A stretch of DNA of 64,000 nucleotides, taken from assembly GCA_026770025.1 (NCBI GenBank), contig JAMXDE010000085.1, positions 1 to 64,000 on the forward strand, in the 5' to 3' direction. Position 1 is the stretch's first letter, and every line of letters starts with the position of its first letter. A program made the translations under genes and the position numbers. The notes beneath the pieces were generated by a model. It was given only the letters and a program-made list of their open reading frames with translations. It ran no database searches and was not told the DNA's origin. This DNA comes from Craspedostauros australis. Its lineage: Eukaryota > Bacillariophyta > Bacillariophyceae > Mastogloiales > Achnanthaceae. Below, piece by piece: positions 51,015-61,728 of the stretch.

Positions 51015-51419
51015 ATGTTTCTATCTCCTAAAAAAACTAAATATAAAAAGTTAAAAAAAGGAAAATTAAAGCGTTTTGAGTTTAAAGCAAATGAATTACA
51101 ATTTGGCACACTAGGGTTAAAAGCTCAAACTTCGGGGTTAATAAGTGCTCGTCAATTAGAGTCTGCGAGACGTGCTATTACAAGAAAACTAAAGCGTAAA
51201 GGTAAGGTTTGGGTTAGAATCTTCCCACATTTACCTATTACAGCCAAGCCGACTGAGTCAAGGATGGGGAAAGGTAAAGGGTCTGTTTTATATTGGGCCG
51301 CTCGTGTTGCTGCAGGAACTGCGTTATTTGAAATCTGTGGCGTAAGTGCGTTAGTAGCTGTAAAAGCTTTTAATGCTGGAAGTGTGAAACTACCAATTTC
51401 AACAAAAATCTTTGACTAA
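51015..51419 (+). CDS. rpl16: Ribosomal protein L16
   Basis: 134-aa large-subunit protein: MFLSPKKTKYKKLKKGKLK (bacterial MLxPKRTKxRKxxKG), VWVRIFPHLPITAKPTESRM (~71-90) and GKGKGSVLYWAARV. Complete at both ends. Last of the S10-type run; atp9 follows after 88 bp. Confidence 0.96.
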   Translation: MFLSPKKTKYKKLKKGKLKRFEFKANELQFGTLGLKAQTSGLISARQLESARRAITRKLKRKGKVWVRIFPHLPITAKPTESRMGKGKGSVLYWAARVAAGTALFEICGVSALVAVKAFNAGSVKLPISTKIFD

Positions 51420-51486
51420 TAAATTAAAAAAGAAGCGTAGATGAAACTTGAATTAAATTATATGCTGCTCTCGTTTTCCGAAATGA

Positions 51487-51735
<249 letters not shown>

Positions 51736-51762
51736 GATTCAGACATAACTTATTCTCTAATA

Positions 51763-51835
51763 GAGTATATAGCTCAGTTGGGAGAGCGTTGGACTTTTAA
51801 TCCACAGGTCCTGGGTTCAAGCCCCAGTGTGCTCA
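51763..51835 (+). tRNA. trnK: tRNA-Lys (UUU)
   Basis: Anticodon TTT in TTGGA-CTTTTAA-TCCAC; acceptor GAGTATA pairs with TGTGCTC (G-U pairs); T arm CTGGG-TTCAAGC-CCCAG. nad4L starts 1 bp downstream. Confidence 0.95.
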
Positions 51836-51836
51836 A

Positions 51837-52163
51837 ATGTATGAAATAGAGACGAATTTTCATTTATTAACTGTAATAATAATACTTTTCCACATAGGAA
51901 TGTTAGGTTTAATTCTAAATAGAGGGAATATTCTTAAAACAATAATGGCTTTAGAACTGTTGTTACTATCTGTGAATTTAAGTTTTATAACTTTTTCGCT
52001 TTACTTAGATGACATTACTGGTCAGATCTTTGTGTTGTTCATTCTGACATTATCTGCAACAGAATCTTCAATCGGTCTATCTATACTTGCCGTTTATTAT
52101 GAGCAGCGAGAAAATATTCAATTAGATTCTATTAAAATCCAAAATAAAAATTTAAAAGTATAA
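51837..52163 (+). CDS. nad4L: NADH dehydrogenase subunit 4L
   Basis: 108-aa complex I membrane subunit (NuoK homologue) of three helices. Conserved Glu residues lie in TIMALELLLLSVNLSF (~36-51) and ILTLSATESSIGLSILAVYY. A short polar C-terminal tail extends beyond the usual ~100 aa. The ATG lies one base after trnK. Confidence 0.95.
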   Translation: MYEIETNFHLLTVIIILFHIGMLGLILNRGNILKTIMALELLLLSVNLSFITFSLYLDDITGQIFVLFILTLSATESSIGLSILAVYYEQRENIQLDSIKIQNKNLKV

Positions 52164-52171
52164 TAATTTAT

Positions 52172-52245
52172 TGAAAAAGATGGAATTTGAATCCATAATC
52201 TCCGACGTGACAGGTCGGCGCTTTAACCAATTAAGCTACATTTCC
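52172..52245 (-). tRNA. trnD: tRNA-Asp (GUC)
   Basis: Minus strand. Acceptor GGAAATG against CTTTTTC (one mismatch and one G-U); anticodon GTC in CCGAC-CTGTCAC-GTCGG; T arm ATGGA-TTCAAAT-TCCAT. Confidence 0.92.
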
Positions 52246-52270
52246 TAAGTTTTTCTCACTTTTAAAAGTT

Positions 52271-52342
52271 GTTCTTATCGTCTAATGGTTAGGACATTAC
52301 CCTTTCACGGTAGAAATACGGGTTCAAATCCCGTTAAGAATA
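52271..52342 (+). tRNA. trnE: tRNA-Glu (UUC)
   Basis: Anticodon TTC in TACCC-TTTCACG-GTA-type arm; acceptor GTTCTTA pairs with TAAGAAT; T arm ACGGG-TTCAAAT-CCCGT. It is 5 bp before the nad11 5' half. Confidence 0.93.
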
Positions 52343-52347
52343 ATTCT

Positions 52348-52962
52348 ATGTCAAACCGCAATACTGTTAACCTAAACAAGGTTTCTCTATTGGCTTATTT
52401 AATAAATTTAGGTGTTTCTATACCTCATTATTGTTATCATAATAATTTATCTATTGCAGGTAATTGTAGAATGTGTATTGTTGAAATGGGTAATTTGCCA
52501 AAACCTGTAGTTGCCTGCGCCGTAAGTGCAGGTGCTAGTCTGTTTACTCACGATATATACCATAACAGTGGTCTTGTAAAAAAAGCTCGAGAAAATGTTA
52601 TGGAGTTCCTTTTATTGAATCATCCATTGGATTGTCCGATTTGTGATCAGGGTGGTGAATGTGATTTGCAAGATCAATCGCTTTTTTTTGGCTTGACCAA
52701 AAGAAGATTTTACAAGTTTAAACGAGCTGTTATGGACAAGAATTTAGGTCCAATAGTTCGAACTGTAATGACACGGTGTATTCATTGCACTCGGTGCGTT
52801 CGATTTAGTGCAGAGATCGCTGGTTCCGAAGAACTTGGTGTATTTGGTCGAGGAAATTCTAGTGAAATTGGGACGTATGTAAGCAAAGTGTTACTATCTG
52901 AATTATCAGGTAATGTTATTGATTTGTGCCCTGTAGGAGTTCTTACACCAAATTTTAATTAA
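52348..52962 (+). CDS. nad11: Complex I subunit nad11, N-terminal Fe-S half (separate gene)
   Basis: 204-aa Fe-S part of the 75-kDa/NuoG subunit. The 2Fe-2S ligands are in [20 protein letters not shown] and PVVACAV; the His-Cys cluster is [18 protein letters not shown]; the 4Fe-4S ligands are [10 protein letters not shown] and IDLCPVG. All cluster ligands are present. The protein stops after [10 protein letters not shown], just where the NuoG molybdopterin-like domain should begin; that domain is a separate gene at 20450-22024. The ATG at 52348 after trnE is chosen over the open frame further upstream. Last gene before the repeats. Confidence 0.95.
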   Translation: MSNRNTVNLNKVSLLAYLINLGVSIPHYCYHNNLSIAGNCRMCIVEMGNLPKPVVACAVSAGASLFTHDIYHNSGLVKKARENVMEFLLLNHPLDCPICDQGGECDLQDQSLFFGLTKRRFYKFKRAVMDKNLGPIVRTVMTRCIHCTRCVRFSAEIAGSEELGVFGRGNSSEIGTYVSKVLLSELSGNVIDLCPVGVLTPNFN

Positions 52963-52974
52963 TAACTTGAGTTC

Positions 52975-53006
52975 TTTTTTCTTAATAGCCAAAAAATAAG
53001 AAGAAA
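52975..53006 (+). terminator. Hairpin just after nad11 5' half
   Basis: TTTTTTCTTA (52975-52984) can pair with TAAGAAGAAA (52997-53006), ten pairs with one G-U, around a 12-nt loop. It lies 12 nt after the stop of nad11 and is the last structured element before the repeats, so it may define the mRNA 3' end. Inference. Confidence 0.45.
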
Positions 53007-53097
53007 TGTGTGAGAATATTAACGTAAATTTTATTTAGTTTACTTGGTATGCGACAGTTGGGCTGCTTATATGCACGTTATCCTGGTTAATTGCATA

Positions 53098-53814
53098 ACG
53101 TTTACCGCTATTAAATTAAAATATGTATCGATTTTTCTAAGATTACCCTGATGAATTATTTCATTTTTTGTGAAACAGAAATTTTATTTAGGAATTGGTT
53201 TAAAATTTTGGATTATATGTAGACAAATGTAATTAAAAGTATTACATTTTAGGAAGGGTCTTTAATAGGTTTTTTCATTAGATCTTGTAGAAATTACGAT
53301 ACAAGAAGGACGTTATCATCAAGCTGCACGGTCGATTATATTTAAAGAAAAATATAAGATACAGGTATACGTATATTATGGTAAAATATAATTTTAAAAC
53401 GAAGGAAGCTTTTTAAAAGCAGAACAGATGCAAAAAAGTGTCTGTTGTCAGAAAGACTCGTATATTACGGTTAGAGTCAAAAGCTGTAGAAAGTTTGCTC
53501 GATGTCCGTAAATATTGAGCTTGCTGTATTATAAGGTCGCTTCGTTTTAGTCTGGTAAAGAAGTTCACGTCGTATAGCATAAAAAAAACATTAATTAATA
53601 AAATGAGAATTATTTAAGATTACTCGATTTTTTATGAAATAGAAACAAAGACCCTTAAACTGTTCAGGGTTGATATTTTACCTTGTAGAAATATAAAAAG
53701 TCTATTTAGAACGAAGTGTCTTTATTATGTTTCCTTATTGAGTTTTGTGACAGTTTCGATAAAAGAAAAGTATTACTATCAAGTTGCACATTGGACTGTA
53801 GTTGAAATAAAGTG
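53098..53814 (+). repeat. Decayed long-unit copies at the array edge
   Basis: No gene here. 53098-53360 follows the long unit in order with many substitutions and gaps: ATTAAATTAAAATATGTAT, the TTTCATTTTTTGTGAAAC head (53159 on), then a ATTAAAAGTATT box and an ACGTTATCATCAAGCTGCAC equivalent of the GTGTCACTATCAAGTTTTG box. A second, more broken copy runs from about 53620 to 53814 (TTTTATGAAATAGAAAC head, ACTATCAAGTTGCACATTGG). 53360-53620 is probably also decayed repeat but cannot be aligned by eye. Confidence 0.75.
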
Positions 53815-56359
53815 TGATCATTGGAGTGGCGGTGATGAAATTTTTTAAAGTTAATTTGTTATTAAATTACAAGAATCGCTAGTTGATTTTAATCATTTAG
53901 TTCCATTTTAGAATAAATTTGGGAAAAAATTCGGGTTGATGGCATTTTGCAAATTTAAAAAAATTTAAGGATTTTTTAGACGGGAGACTTATGGCGCGGA
54001 CAAGGGTTACAAACAAGTAAAATGGGCGGATTAAAAGTCTTCAAGGTTTAAACAATGTACTTAGCACTTAAATTTGATGAATTTATAAAACGATATTGCA
54101 GTATAAAATCGCTTTAATGGGTTTATATAAACATACAAATTAGACATGGGAGCATTTTATTCAATCGACTATTTTAAGGGAATTAGTGAAAATGTTAATG
54201 AGGATGATTTGGGTGATAATACATGTTATATTTAATATAAGTATAGTTATATTTTATATTGATAGGTTGTATGTGAGTGTTTTTATTGATTATGTAGGTT
54301 TTAGTTAGAGACGTTTATAGTTATTAAGTTAAAATATGTATTAGCTTTTCTAAAATGATCTTGACGAATTGTTTCATTCTTTGTGAAATAGAAATTTAAT
54401 CTTTTTTTATTATTTAAGAATGATTTAAAACTTAAGATCGTACGCGGGCAAATATGACTAAAAATGTTATATTTTAGGTAAAGGTCTTTGATATGTCTTT
54501 TCATTCGATTTTGTGTGAATTTTGATAAAAAAGGTGTTACTATTAAGTTTCGTATGAGATTGTAGTTGAAATAATGCATGAAGGATAGATGTGATTATTG
54601 GAATGACAGCGATAAAATTTTTTAGGGTTAATTTGTTATTAAATTAGAAGAATCGTTAGTTGATTTTAATCATTTAGTTCGATTTTAAAATAAATTTGGG
54701 TTGATGGCATTTTTTGTAAATTCAAAGAACTTTAAAGATTTTTTAGACGGAAGACTTATGTTACGAACTAAGGTTACAAACAAGTAAAATCGACGGATTC
54801 AAAGCCTTCAAGGTTTAAATAATGTACTTAGCACTCAAATTTGACGAATTCATAAAAGGATATAGTGGTATAGAATTGCTTTAATGTATCTATATAAACA
54901 TACAAATTAGAAATGGGAGCATTCTATTCAATCGATTGTTTTAAAGGAATTAGTGAAAATTTTAATGTTAATGAGGGTGATTTGGGTGATAATATATGTT
55001 ATATTTAATATAAGTATAGTTATACTTTATATTGCTAGGCCGTATGTGAGTGTTTTTATTGATTATGTGATTTTTCGTTAGAGACGTTTATAGTTATTAA
55101 GTTAAAATACGTATTAGTTTTTCCAAGATGATCTTGACGAATTGTTTCATTTTTTGTGAAATAGAAATTTAATTTTTTTTTTTTATTTAGGAATGGTTTA
55201 AAACTTAAGATCACACACGGGCAAATGTAACTAAAAGTATTATGCCGTGTTTTGAGTTAGTATGCACGTATTTGACTTACATAAGTGTATCATATAGATC
55301 TTAGTAAATTTAATACATTTATGAGTGATTTTTAAGATTTAATGTTTTTTTTAATGTATACAGAATCGTTTCATTTTTTGTGAAATAGAAATTTAACCTT
55401 TTTTTATTATTTAGGAATGGTTTAAAACTTAAGATCGTACACGGGCAAATGTAACTAAAAGTATTGTGCCGTGTTTTGAGTTATTATGCACGTATTTGAC
55501 TTACATAAGTGTATCGTATAGATCTTAGTAAATTTAATACATTTATGAGTGATTTTTAAGATTTAATGTTTTTTTTAATGTATACAGAATCGTTTCATTT
55601 TTTGTGAAACAAAAATTTAACCTTTTTTGTATTGTTTAGAAATGATTTAAAACTCAAGATCACACGCAGGCAAATGTGATTAAAAGTATTCTATCTTAGT
55701 TAAGGATTTTTGATATGTCTTCTTATTAGATTTTGTATGAATTTTGATAAAAAAAGGTGTCACTATCAAGTTTTGTATGAAATTGTAGTTGAAATCAAGC
55801 ATGAAGGATAGATGTGATTATCGGAATGGCGGCGATAAAATTTTCTAGAGTTAATTTATTATTAAATTAGAAGAATTGCTAGTTGATTTTAATCATTTAG
55901 TTCGATTTTAGAATAAATTCGGGTTGATGGCATTTTGCAAGTTTAAAAAAGTTTAAGGATTTTTTAGACGGGAGACTTATGGCGCGGACGAGGGTTACAA
56001 ACAAGTAAAATCGACGGATTCAAAGCCTTCAAGGTTTAAACAATGTACTTAGCACTTAAATTTGATGAATTTATAAAATGATATTGCAGTATAAAATCGC
56101 TTTAATGGGTTTATATAAACATACAAATTAGACATGAGAGCATTTTATTCAATCGACTATTTTAAGGGAATTAGTGAAAATGTTAATGAGGATGACTTGG
56201 GTGATAATACATGTTATATTTAATATAGGTATAGTTATACTTTATATTGATAGGTTGTATGTGAGCGTTTTTATTGATTATGTAGGTTTTAGTTAGAGAC
56301 GTTTATAGTTATTAAGTTGAAATATGTATTAGTTTTTCCAAGACGATCTTGACGAATTG

Positions 56360-58544
56360 TTTCATTTTTTGTGAAATAGAAATTTAATCTTTTTTATTAT
56401 TTAGCAATGGTTTAAAACTTAAGATCGCACACGGGCAAATGTAACTAAAAGTATTATGCCGTGTTTTGAGTTATTATGCACGTATTTGATTTACATAAGT
56501 GTATCATATAGATCTCAGTAAATTTAATACATTTATGAGTGATTTTTAAGATTTAATGTTTTTTTTAATGTATACAGAATCGTTTCATTTTTTGTGAAAT
56601 AGAAATTTAACCTTTTTTTATTATTTAGGAATGGTTTAAAACTTAAGACCGCACACGGGCAAATGTAACTAAAAGTATTATACCGTGTTTTGAGTTATTA
56701 TGCACGTATTTGACTTACATAAGTGTATCATATAGATCTTAGTAAATTTAATACATTTATGAGTGATTTTTAAGATTTAATGTTTTTTTTAATGTATACA
56801 GAATCGTTTCATTTTTTGTGAAATAGAAATTTAACCTTTTTTTATTATTTAGGAATGGTTTAAAACTTAAGATCGTACACGGGCAAATGTAACTAAAAGT
56901 ATTGTGCTGTGTTTTGAGTTATTATGCACGTATTTGACTTACATAAGTGTATCACATAGATCTTAGTAAATTTAATACATTTATGAGTGATTTTTAAGAT
57001 TTAATGTTTTTCTTAATGTATACAGAATCGTTTCATTTTTTGTATTGTTTAGAAATGATTTAAAACTCAAGATCACACGCAGGCAAATGTGATTAAAAGT
57101 ATTCTATTTTAGTTAAGGATTCTTGATATGTCTTCTTATTAGATTTTGTATGAATTTTGATAAAAAAAGGTGTCACTATCAAGTTTTGTATGAAATTGTA
57201 GTTGAAATCAAGCATGAAGGATAGATGTGATTATTGGAATGGCGGCGATAAAATTTTCTAGAGTTAATTTATTATTAAATTAGAAGAATTGCTAGTTGAT
57301 TTTAATCATTTAGTCCGATTTTAGAATAAATTCGGGTTGATTGCATTTTGCAAGTTTAAAAAAGTTTAAGGATTTTTTAGACGGGAGACTTATGGCGCAG
57401 ACGAGGGTTACGAACAAGTAAAATGGGCGGATTAAAAGTCTTCAAGGTTTAAACAATGTACTTAGCACTTAAATTTGATGAATTTATAAAACGATATTGC
57501 AGTATAAAATCGCTTTAATAGGTCTATATAAACATACAAATTAGACATGGGAGCATTTTATTCAATCGACTATTTTAAGGGAATTAGTGAAAATGTTAAT
57601 GAGGATGATTTGGGTGATAATACATGTTATATTTAATATAAGTATAGTTATATTTTATATTGATAGGTTGTATGTGAGTGTTTTTATTGATTATGTAGGT
57701 TTTAGTTAGAGACGTTTATAGTTATTAAGTTAAAGTATGTATTAGTTTTTCTAAAATGATCTTGGCGAATTGTTTCATTTTTTGTGAAATAGAAATTTAA
57801 TCTTTTTTTATTTTTTAGGAATGATTTAAAACTTAAGATCGTACGCGGGCAAATATAACTAAAAATGTTATATTTTAGGTAAAGGTCTTTGATATGTCTT
57901 TTTATTCGATTTTGTGTGAATTTTGATAAAAAAGGTGTTACTATTAAGTTTCGTATGAGATTGTAGTTGAAATAATGCATGAAGGATAGATGTGATTATT
58001 GGAATGACAGCGATAAAATTTTTTAGGGTTAATTTGTTATTAAATTAGAAGAATCGTTAGTTGATTTTAATCATTTAGTCCGATTTTAAAATAAATTTGA
58101 GTTGACGGCATTCTGTAAATTTAAAGAACTTTAGAGATTTTTTAGACGGAAGACTCGTGTTACGAACTAAGGTTACAAACAAGTAAAATCGGCGGATTCA
58201 AAGTCTTCAAGGTTCAAATAATGGTACTTAGTACTCAAATTTGACGAATTCATAAAAGGACATAGTAGTATAAAATTGCTTCAATGTATCTACATAATTA
58301 TCTAAATTAGACATGAGAGCATTTTATTCAATCGACTGTTTTAAGGGAATTAATGTTTTTTTTAATGTTAATGAGGGTGATTTGGGTGATAATATATGTT
58401 ATATTTAATATAAGTATGGTTATATTTTATATCGATAGTTCGTATGTGAGTGTTTTTATTGATTATGTAGTTTTTCGTTAAAGACGTTTATAGTTATTAA
58501 GTTAAAGTATGTATTAGTTTTTCCAAAACGGTCCTGACGAATTG
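56360..58544 (+). repeat. Higher-order block S-S-S-L2(del)-L1
   Basis: Three short units (56360, 56583, 56807), the 25-nt-deleted L2 (57031) and an L1 unit (57773) with AAAGTATGTATTAG and TTTTTTAGGAATG variants. The same series recurs at 59543-61728 at offsets of 3183-3184 bp. Confidence 0.85.
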
Positions 58545-59318
58545 TTTCATTTTTTGTGAAATAGAAATTTAATCTTTTTTTATTATTTAGGAATGATTTA
58601 AAACTTAAGATCACAGGCAGGCAAATGTGACTAAAAGTATTCTATCTTAGTTAAGGATCTTTGATATGTCTTTTTATTAGATTTTGTGTGAATTTTGATA
58701 AAAAAAGGTGTCACTATCAAGTTTTGTATGAAATTGTAGTTGAAATCAAGCATGAAGGATAGATGTGATTATTGGAATGGCGGCGGTAAAATTTTCTAGA
58801 GTTAATTTGTTATTAAATTAAAAGAATCGCTAGTTGATTTTAATCATTTAGTTCGATTTTAAAACAAATTTGGGTTGATGGCACTTTTTGTAAATTCAAA
58901 GAACTTTAAAGATTTTTTAGACGGAAGACTTATGTTACGAACTAAGGTTACAAACAAGTAAAATTGACGGATTCAAAGCCTTCAAGGTTTAAATAATGTA
59001 CTTAGCACTCAAATTTGACGAATTCATAAAAGGATATAGTGGTATAGAATTGCTTTAATGTATCTATATAAACATACAAATTAGAAATGGGAGCATTCTA
59101 TTCAATCGATTGTTTTAAAGGAATTAGTGAAAATTTTAATGTTAATGAGGGTGATTTGGGTGATAATATATGTTATATTTAATATAAGTATAGTTATACT
59201 TTATATTGCTAGGCCGTATGTGAGTGTTTTTATTGATTATGTGATTTTTCGTTAGAGACGTTTATAGTTATTAAGTTAAAATACGTATTAGTTTTTCCAA
59301 GATGATCTTGACGAATTG

Positions 59319-61728
59319 TTTCATTTTTTGTGAAATAGAAATTTAATTTTTTTTTATTATTTAGGAATGGTTTAAAACTTAAGATCGCACACGGGCAAAT
59401 GTAACTAAAAGTATTGTGCCGTGTTTTGAGTTATTATGCATGTATTTGACTTACATAAGTGTATCATATAGATCTCAGTAAATTTAATACATTTATGAGT
59501 GATTTTTAAGATTTAATGTTTTTTTTAATGTATACAGAATCGTTTCATTTTTTGTGAAATAGAAATTTAACCTTTTTTTATTATTTAGGAATGGTTTAAA
59601 ACTTAAGACCGCACACGGGCAAATGTAACTAAAAGTATTATACCGTGTTTTGAGTTATTATGCACGTATTTGACTTACATAAGTGTATCATATAGATCTT
59701 AGTAAATTTAATACATTTATGAGTGATTTTTAAGATTTAATGTTTTTTTTAATGTATACAGAATCGTTTCATTTTTTGTGAAATAGAAATTTAACCTTTT
59801 TTTATTATTTAGGAATGGTTTAAAACTTAAGATCGCACACGGGCAAATGTAACTAAAAGTATTATACCGTGTTTTGAGTTATTATGCACGTATTTGACTC
59901 ACATAAGTGTATCATATAGATCTTAGTAAATTTAATACATTCATGAATGATTTTTAAGATTCAATGTTTCTTTTAATGTATACAGAATCGTTTCATTTTT
60001 TGTGAAATAGAAATTTAACCTTTTTTTATCATTTAGGAATGGTTTAAAACTTAAGATCGTACACGGGCAAATGTAACTAAAAGTATTGTGCCGTGTTTTG
60101 AGTTATTATGCACGTATTTGACTTACATAAGTGTATCACATAGATCTTAGTAAATTTAATACATTTATGAGTGATTTTTAAGATTTAATGTTTTTTTAAT
60201 GTATACAGAATCGTTTCATTTTTTGTATTGTTTAGAAATGATTTAAAACTCAAGATCACACGCAGGCAAATGTGATTAAAAGTATTCTATTTTAGTTAAG
60301 GATTTTTGATATGTCTTCTTATTAGATTTTGTATGAATTTTGATAAAAAAAGGTGTCACTATCAAGTTTTGTATGAAATTGTAGTTGAAATCAAGCATGA
60401 AGGATAGATGTGATTATTGGAATGGCGGCGATAAAATTTTCTAGAGTTAATTTATTATTAAATTAGAAGAATTGCTAGTTGATTTTAATCATTTAGTCCG
60501 ATTTTAGAATAAATTCGGGTTGATGGCATTTTGCAAGTTTAAAAAAGTTTAAGGATTTTTTAGACGAGAGACTTATGGCGCAGACGAGGGTTACGAACAA
60601 GTAAAATGGGCGGATTAAAAGTCTTCAAGGTTTAAACAATGTACTTAGCACTTAAATTTGATGAATTTATAAAACGATATTGCAGTATAAAATCGCTTTA
60701 ATAGGTTTATATAAACATACAAATTAGACATGGGAGCATTTTATTCAATCGACTATTTTAAGGGAATTAGTGAAAATGTTAATGAGGATGATTTGGGTGA
60801 TAATATATGTTATATTTAATATAAGTATAGTTATATTTTATATTGATAGGTTGTATGTGAGTGCTTTTATTGACTATGTAGGTTTTAGTTAGAGACGTTT
60901 ATAGTTATTAAGTTAAAGTATGTATTAGTTTTTCTAAAATGATCTTGACGAATTGTTTCATTTTTTGTGAAATAGAAATTTAATCTTTTTTTATTTTTTA
61001 GGAATGATTTAAAACTTAAGATTGTACGCGGGCAAATATGACTAAAAACGTTATATTTTAGGTAAAAGGTCTTTGATATGTCTTTTTATTCGATTTTGTG
61101 TGAATTTTGATAAAAAAGGTGTTACTATTAAGTTTCGTATGAGATCGTAGTTGAAATAATGCATGAAGGATAGATGTGATTATTGGAATGACAGCGATAA
61201 AATTTTTTAGGGTTAATTTGTTATTAAATTAGAAGAATCGTTAGTTGATTTTAATCATTTAGTCCGATTTTAAAATAAATTTGAGTTGATGGCATTCTGT
61301 AAATTTAAAGAACTTTAGAGATTTTTTAGACGGAAGACTCGTGTTACGAACTAAGGTTACAAACAAGTAAAATGGGCGGATTAAAAGTCTTCAAGGTTCA
61401 AATAATGGTACTTAGTACTCAAATTTGACGAATTCATAAAATGACATAGTAGTACAAAATTGCTTTAATGTATCTATATAATTATCTAAATTAGACATGA
61501 GAGCATTTTATTCAATCGACTGTTTTAAGGGAATTAATGTTTTTTTTAATGTTAATGAGGGTGATTTGGGTGATAATATATGTTATATTTAATATAAGTA
61601 TGGTTATATTTTATATTGATAGGTCGTATGTGAGTGTTTTTATTGATTATGTAGTCTTTCGTTAGAGACGTTTATAGTTATTAAGTTGAAATATGTATTA
61701 GTTTTTCCAAGACGATCTTGACGAATTG
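59319..61728 (+). repeat. Higher-order block S-S-S-S-L2(del)-L1
   Basis: Four short units (59319, 59543, 59767, 59991), the 25-nt-deleted L2 (60214) and an L1 (60956). It matches the block at 56360-58544 except for one more S unit, so short units are gained or lost within blocks. Confidence 0.85.

Noticed and set aside
53360-53620. Possible gene in the spacer after nad11
   Set aside because: No ORF of useful length or motif; the surrounding sequence aligns to decayed repeat units, so this is most likely also degenerate repeat.
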